Of a stretch of 64,000 nt of DNA, positions 57,910-64,000 are shown one piece after another; the first letter of the stretch is position 1, and each line of letters starts with the position of its first letter. The translations under genes were made by a program, and so were the position numbers. Source of the stretch: Sisyra terminalis (taxonomy: Eukaryota > Arthropoda > Insecta > Neuroptera > Sisyridae); the NCBI GenBank assembly GCA_958496175.1, contig OY292274.1, forward strand, positions 14,591,689 through 14,655,688, in the 5' to 3' direction. The notes below the pieces were generated by a model. The model worked only from the letters and a program-made list of their open reading frames with translations, was not told the origin of the DNA and ran no database searches.

Positions 57910-58128
57910 TCATCTTAGGACTCCAAAACAAAGGCGAGGACAGCAACGTGCAAAAGCAAGAACCGAAGAAGGTTGGTCGTATGAAAGCTGGTCCAGTTTT
58001 AATCGTAACGAATTCGGTTTGTTGTCCAATAGATACAGCAGTTTCTTGATGGCATCGCATGCATGGCCGTTTCCAAGGAACTCGAATTCGGGAAAAACTT
58101 GGGAACATTGTTCACTATCCTCCTGCAT
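57910..58128 (-). CDS. Block B candidate exon B2, unit 3
   Basis: Same as unit 2. Confidence 0.35.
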   Translation of the reverse strand: MQEDSEQCSQVFPEFEFLGNGHACDAIKKLLYLLDNKPNSLRLKLDQLSYDQPSSVLAFARCCPRLCFGVLR

Positions 58129-58143
58129 TTCCGCATTATTACT

Positions 58144-58240
58144 TTCGACCCATGTCTTGGATTAGTACTTGAGGATAGTAGTTTGTAGAACTTCGTTGGT
58201 ACCAAATCTTCATCATCTGATCCGTGCAGTAATATGAACC
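58144..58240 (-). CDS. Block B candidate exon B1, unit 3
   Basis: Same as unit 1; the copia site downstream is empty. Confidence 0.4.
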
Positions 58241-59724
58241 TGGTAACTAAACAAAGAGTCAATATTCCTGATTCCAGTACGGTACCTACCTACTACCAAA
58301 TGGTTCCATTATTGAAATTATTGGAATTATTTAAAATAACTTTTCAATGTTGACGTCAAACATAAGGGGCAATATTTCATAAACCCTAAGATTAAGTCAA
58401 TAAAACATACATTGATATTGTTCGAATATCTAATATATTAAGTTTAATAACTATACCACCACATGCAAAACCAATAAGTAGCACTTATTTGTGTTCCATT
58501 GTTACCTATTTTGGGAAATTTCAATACCAATTTCGGAAATATAATAATGCAATCGATTAAATCTAATCAAACAATGACAATTAACAACAAAATTTTAAGG
58601 GAACAATTAAGAGAAAATTACTTTTTACTTATGCATGAAAAACCAACCTCAATACAGTACAGTGCAATTTTTATCGATCGACAATTTGAAAAATTTACGT
58701 ACAGTTTTCCATTTTCATATTCTAATGGATGCACCAAACACTCAACTATCATTATGCATATTAATTTCTTTATAAATTGGGAAATTTAATTAATAATGCA
58801 CAAAATTCATTGCAACTTGGTCGACCAAAACAACAGGTGATTTATAGTTGTTTATGTTCATTATAAGTACGCATGTCAAACTCAAAAGTGTGGTTATTTT
58901 CAAATTTTCATTTTTGCTAAAGGAAGTGATTTGAGTTTAATAATTAAAGAATAACGTTATTTTATTACAACGAACGTTGGTTTAATTTAATATTTCTTAT
59001 TATTTTATGGAACGAATTACACTTAGTAATGTATAGAATAGAGTTACTGGATAGATATAAAGTAATAAAGTCAACTTTTATTTTCTAACGTGTGTAGATG
59101 ATATCGTACGTATGTATGCGTATTAATAGTAAAATAAGTAGATGAGATCGATGAGATGCAAGTATGAGAGAGAAATGAATAGTATCATAAACCTTTCCAA
59201 CATTTACCTCCCAACATTCCCCTTATTCCCGACGACTCCTTGAATAATTCTAACGGTAAAAATAAAAGATTATCATTGCACAACGAATTGTCAGTTTTCT
59301 CTTACAAAAATAATATTATTTACAATCCCATGTAAGTATTAGTTTATTTTACAATTATTGCAATTTTCAAAATAGTTATTGATCGTAGAAATAGTTGCAA
59401 TTGCTGCATTCATTTGGTGAATCGTATTTGAACATTGGAGATTCCTTCCCATGTGTTGTTTCTAAGCCAAAAAGTTTTTAGGTTCAATTAAAGGCGATTT
59501 CCGATCTATTAGGTTGATTTAGAAGAAATGAGAAGTAAGTTTTGTAGGTATGTAGTTGGTTTACTAGCTTATAAGTTTTTTTTAATGAACCACTACTAAT
59601 TAATCATAGGAATGTAGGTATATTTAGTTGTTGTTGTTGTTGTTTTAAGATTCACTTGAAACATGGACATGAAAAAGAGTAAATGAATTGGAAGATTGGA
59701 AATATATGGTACCTATCCACCTAG

Positions 59725-59814
59725 ATACCAGCTCATGGACTGCGTAAAGTTGAGGGAAGTGCTGCAGTGACGAAATTTTCATCTGAATGTCACCTAGTCT
59801 TGGATGATTTGAAC
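59725..59814 (+). CDS. Block D candidate exon D1, unit 3
   Basis: As 33546-33635, with Cys replacing Tyr in SEYHL. Confidence 0.45.
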
Positions 59815-60067
59815 GTAAGTTAGTTTCTATATGTAGCTATATGAAAAATTTTAAACCAAAAATAGCGACAAAGGGAAACTTTGTTCTGAATTCATCAATT
59901 TTTATTCAATTTAAGGATGACATGATTTGAATACTCCAACTGAAAACTGCTATCCCAATTATCAACGCTGTTTGGCAGTCCGTATTGAAAGCAGACGTTT
60001 AAATTGGCCATGTAAATTGGCAGAGCTTTTTGTACCTTGAAGACTCAAGATGCTTTCTCGTTTCTAA

Positions 60068-60445
60068 TTCACTGAATGGTCGCCGAATGGTCCACGACTT
60101 GAACAACAAGTTGCTGTACCTACTTACGAAAGTTTTACCTACTGGACATCTAAACCGAACTCGTTACGACTAAAAGTGGACCAGCTTTCATACGACGAAC
60201 CTTCTTCGGTTCTTGCTTTTGCACGTCGCTGTCTTCGCCTTTTGTTTGGGAGTCCTAAGATGAAATTAATGGTACCTACGACGACAATAAGATGTAAAAA
60301 AATTTACGAAGATTTGGTGAGATTACCTCAAGTTTCACTTCATATCAAGTCCTTTGTAGACAACTGCATAAAAGTTAAAACAGTAAAAAACTTCAAAATA
60401 ACACATAATAGTCGAAATTTAACTAAAAACATGACTTTATTGTAG
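60068..60445 (+). CDS. Block D 125-residue ORF, unit 3
   Basis: Identical to 33889-34266. Confidence 0.45.
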   Translation, partial: FTEWSPNGPRLEQQVAVPTYESFTYWTSKPNSLRLKVDQLSYDEPSSVLAFARRCLRLLFGSPKMKLMVPTTTIRCKKIYEDLVRLPQVSLHIKSFVDNCIKVKTVKNFKITHNSRNLTKNMTLL

Positions 60446-60593
60446 GTTTCAAACCGTTGAGGAAATGACAACGACAAAACAATTTGATAAAGCAATCAAT
60501 CGAACTATTACCGAAAGAAACGTAGTGATAGTGGTAGCAACTATACAACATGCACTCATCTATATAAAACGATAACTACAAAAGGAAACGAAG
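60446..60593 (+). CDS. Segment E1 candidate exon, unit 3
   Basis: Same as 34267-34414. Confidence 0.3.
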
Positions 60594-60799
60594 GTAAAAT
60601 TTAACTTAAGATTATCTAAGGCTACTCATCAAAATCGAATCGAATCGAAGTGGGAAGATTGATTTTGATTACTGATTTTGGAATTTTTTGTAGGCAACAA
60701 AAGTAGCCTTGATGAGCTTTAAACTGGATCTATCTAAAGGAGCTATCCACTTACATATTTCATCCAGGATACCAGAATCGTTTTCGTCAACATATGGAG

Positions 60800-62430
60800 A
60801 CTAATGTTTTACAATTGATTGCAAAAATCATCTTGATATATACAATACAAATGAGCACCAAAAATCTCTTCTTCAAGAATAAAAGAAATGAAAAAAACTA
60901 ACGAATCATTCTCAGTCGAATCATATCAGCAATTTTAAAAGCCAACAGAACCAATTCTAATGTGTTGGTAAAGCATGGTAGATATCAGAAGAAGAGGAAG
61001 AACAACGATAAGATATTGAGAAACCATATTAACACAACGAAAATCACCAAACTTAAATTTCTGAGGTACAAAGATACAAATCGTTGTATTCTGATTGACT
61101 GAAATTTAACATTGTAAATGCCCCTGCCCCAGATCATTATTGGAAATCATCTTGAAAGAAAATATATTGAAATTAATCATTGAATACAATGAATTGTAAG
61201 GAAATAAAGAGAAAAGAAATGTAATTTTTTTAGTGCAACGATTTTTTTCTCATTGATTCATACAGAGAAAATTTGATAAGAAATGCTATCACTTATAGAT
61301 AATATGTAGAGCTTAGTACCTACTAAATATTCTGGTAATTGATTAAAATTCATAGACATTTCTTTTTTTTTTTTAGTCTCTTTATTTGAGTGTTTAATTA
61401 TTAGTTTTGAATAGAAAAAAATCAACCGTTTTAAGGCAAAAAAAATAATAATCTGGAACATATTAAAAAATTAAACTCAGAAGCTTTGTTCTGATAGCTT
61501 ATGTTGTAACTTTTCCACCATCAATTCACAAGTTAATTACATCAATTTTTCTGAAAATATCTCAAGTCAATTTCAAGAAAATGATGTTTGTATATAAGTG
61601 GAAAAAGTCCAAAGAAATCGAAGACATTTTTTCCATAGGTAGTGAGATTACTTTTAATGGTATTGCTATAGAAAGTTGATTTTCTAATTCCTTTTTTTTT
61701 CTTTTTTTTGTCGTGAATAATTAACTGAACTTATTGATCTTCTTTTAAATTATAAAAAGAAATATTAATTTTGTAAACATTTTTTTACTTCATAATATAT
61801 AAAGCCGATAAAGTCAAATGTTAGTTTACCATTTTTATTTGAAATAGTTGCGTGTATCTTGGATAGTTAGCGCTACAATCAGCTACGGTTAACTTGCCTA
61901 AATTTCCAAAAATATTTAAAAATTTTCCATGTATTTTCCGACATATGGTCAAAAATATTTATCACTATTCCCCTGGATGGACCGCATCATATAAGTAGTA
62001 TAAGCAAACAAAACAAACCGATATTTGTTGACTTTAAAGAACAAGTTTTACCATTATTGATTAGTGAAATCAGTGAAATAGTTTTAAAAAAGGTAATAAC
62101 GTATAACCATTGCCCTTTTTGTACAAATACAGCTAAATTACATTGTATAATTGATAATATTTTCTGTGGAGTTTAAACTTGAAAAAGTTTTCGTATGTTC
62201 ATCATATACCCAACGTACTATTGTTTTCGTGTTTATACAGCGATTATTATTTTTTTTTGGTAGTAAAGGACTTGGAACAGTTCGATTATTGAATTATCGG
62301 ACCACACCACCCACAATGGTGGTCGTCAGTTGAAGCTGAAGTCTTGATGACGTCTTGACGACAACCAAGTTATAAGTTAAAAGAATTTTTTTTAACTATA
62401 ACCTAAGTTTAATCGTCGATTTTGTACGAA
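60800..62430. other. Module 1 interior, unit 3
   Basis: Equivalent of 34620-36255; scattered substitutions, nothing further recognised. Confidence 0.5.
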
Positions 62431-63044
62431 CACCCATACGAAGTCGCCGTCGATGGAAAAAATGCCGTAAATCGGCCGATGTCCATCTGCCAGCGATCGG
62501 CCAAGTATTGGCTATTAGTAATGGCCCAATTCTGGTTGATTACTGGCATTTATAATCAATAAAATATTGTTTTTAAAAAGTTTTTTTTTTTTATTTATAT
62601 TTTTTTAAATTATTATTTTGTATTTTTCGAACGTAAAAAAATTTCACTACTATTCTTTCAGTTAAATTGCTCATTAACAAATAATTTCTGAGTAATTAAA
62701 AAAAAATGTAGTTATAGTTGTTAACGCCGTGTTCTGATATGAAACCGGTGGTTACATAACATCTGCATTAAATATTTTCTTTATTAGAGTTTTTAAAGTC
62801 CTTAATTGTAATTAAAAATATTTAATGCAGAGAGAATTTCTTTTGACTGATTATCGGCTGATCAACGGCCGTGCTCCAGCCGATAATGCAATCTATAATT
62901 CGTTGCGCAGGCGCTGTATAGTGTAAATCAACTGTTTTTCAGTCGTTTGTTACCTTTATCATTGTAGGTTGCTGACAATATTATTATCAAGATTAATTAA
63001 ATACAGCATTTAATTTAAATAGTTTTTAATTTAAAAAAAATAGT

Positions 63045-63393
63045 TGCCAACAACAAAGTAAAAACTCTGAAATTGAAAATGTAGAAAAGGAGGATGTGAC
63101 AAATGTTTACAATGATGCCGGTGACACTGATATAACCTCTCAAATCGACGATAATATTTATGAGTCCTATAAATAGTGATATTAGTATAAATAGTGACTG
63201 TGAAAATCTCAACGGTGTACAAATTGATACGGATTCTAATATTGATTTCCAAGAAAAATTACGAAACTGGGCTGTGAAAAATATAAACAGTCTTCAATTA
63301 AATGTTATTTCGGAGTTATTATTAATATTGAGAGATGGACATCCAACGTTGCCCAAAACAGCACAAGCTTTACTAGAAACTAAATCTAACTAA
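63045..63393 (+). pseudogene. Transposon ORF remnant, unit 3 copy
   Basis: Starts in the same frame as 19779 but loses 2 nt near 63165, so it stops early. The second part, in the shifted frame (63160-63393), is intact to its stop and shows LRNWAVKNINSLQLNVISEL and then LLILRDGHPTLPKTAQALL. This W/L-rich module with HPxLPKxAxxLL is familiar from the N-termini of insect transposon-encoded proteins. No catalytic domain follows. Confidence 0.65.
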
Positions 63394-63742
63394 CTAATCT
63401 AACTGTTTTTGCCCATTCTATATTTTTCCCATTTATCAATCCCTTCTAATGCTTGTTAAGTCTTCTTCTAGTGAATAGGATAACTTTAGTTTTGTTATAA
63501 TTGGTCTTTATTTTCCATTTTTTAAAAAAAATCATTATTCTTTTTAAGGGACTATTTTGTTGGCCACTGTATCAGCTCTTCAGGAGGATGCAAAAATTAC
63601 TGTATCATCAGCATATAGGGAAAGGAAAGTTTCGGGTGTCCACGAGATATAATTTATCAATCTAATATTATAAAGAGGAAAGATTTGATTGTTTGCTTAT
63701 ATTTTAAATAGTACGTGGCCCATTGCTAAGCCCAATAACCGG

Positions 63743-63820
63743 CCGATGGTCAACTGCCATCAATCGGCCGATGATCAACTGCCATCAATCGGCCGATGAT
63801 CAACTGCCATCAATCGGCCG
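63743..63820. repeat. 25 bp palindrome-bearing tandem repeat
   Basis: Three copies of a unit carrying ATCGGCCGATG and ATCAACTGCCATCA; the unit 1 copy of the transposon has one. Confidence 0.9.
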
Positions 63821-64000
63821 ATGATTTGAATAATACGTGGCCCATTACTGGGCTCATTAATCGGCCGATAATCAACTGCCATTAATGGGCCGTTGTTATC
63901 ATTTGTATATTCAGCCGTCCATGGGCCATTAGAAGACGCCAATGATTGGCCGTTAATTATCATCCTTCGCCCGGCGATGGGCCATCCAAGGGCCGGTTTT

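Larger units (their letters stand above)
48636..64000. repeat. Tandem amplicon unit 3, cut by window end
   Basis: Third copy, colinear with unit 2 over about 13.8 kb. It differs by a (TA)n expansion at 53781-53844, a few small indels and substitutions, and insertion of the 1.56 kb DNA transposon at 62433, where unit 2 (near 36256) has an empty site. The window ends inside that transposon. Confidence 0.97.
62433..64000 (+). mobile_element. DNA transposon, second copy, cut by window end
   Basis: Begins CCCATACGAAG directly after CA, where unit 2 reads straight through (near 36256). Colinear with 19170-20727 with a few percent differences, and extended by extra 25 bp palindromic repeats at about 63743-63820. 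The right inverted repeat should lie just past 64000. Confidence 0.85.

Noticed and set aside
63700..63900. CRISPR-like array of short palindromic repeats
   Set aside because: The repeats are subterminal repeats of a eukaryotic DNA transposon, tandem without spacers, and there are no cas genes.
1..64000. Polydnavirus proviral segments or an endogenous virus
   Set aside because: No viral genes or segment junction motifs seen; the only retroelement is a copia retrotransposon without an envelope gene.

Overview
The window is nuclear DNA of an animal, most likely an insect. It is strongly AT-rich, has GT-AG splice signals and AATAAA signals, and carries an insect-type Ty1/copia element with a half-tRNA-iMet primer site. 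The motif TAGGTACCTA and its variants are very frequent, as in hemipteran (aphid) and lepidopteran genomes. I favour an aphid-like hemipteran but cannot prove it. I found no bacterial or organellar genes, no rRNA or tRNA genes and no CRISPR array.

The main architecture is a head-to-tail array of one large unit: unit 1 at 1-22509, unit 2 at 22510-48635, and unit 3 from 48636 past the window end. Aligned parts are almost identical. The units differ by structural events. Unit 1 has a young copia element (9867-14306), lacks about 10.4 kb present in unit 2 (33579-43950), and has a 1.56 kb DNA transposon at 19170-20727. Unit 3 has a second copy of that transposon at a different site (62433 onward) and a longer (TA)n tract. 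Units 1 and 2 carry a large foldback element (15516-18840 and about 43560-46530), with two 742 bp internal repeats in unit 1 and one in unit 2.

Inside each unit there is no long host ORF. Instead there are diverged paralogous blocks (A, B and C on the minus strand, D on the plus strand) and a series of short candidate exons with good splice signals. Several are 60-120 nt, a multiple of three, and open only when entered in phase 2. The best are A4, A5 and terminal A7 on the minus strand, and D, F1, G1 and the G terminal exon on the plus strand. Three tandem two-acceptor modules lie at 4880-6315. I read this as a fast-evolving, tandemly amplified microexon gene family with many decayed copies. 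Aphid bicycle effector genes are the closest known parallel in structure, but no cysteine-tyrosine motif or signal peptide could be shown, so that link is only a hypothesis.

The certain protein-coding content is the copia gag-pol in unit 1: two overlapping frames separated by one frameshift, with a gag that appears internally deleted. The 1.56 kb transposon keeps a short piece of a transposon-associated N-terminal domain, broken differently in its two copies. All host-gene calls are low to moderate confidence and need RNA evidence.
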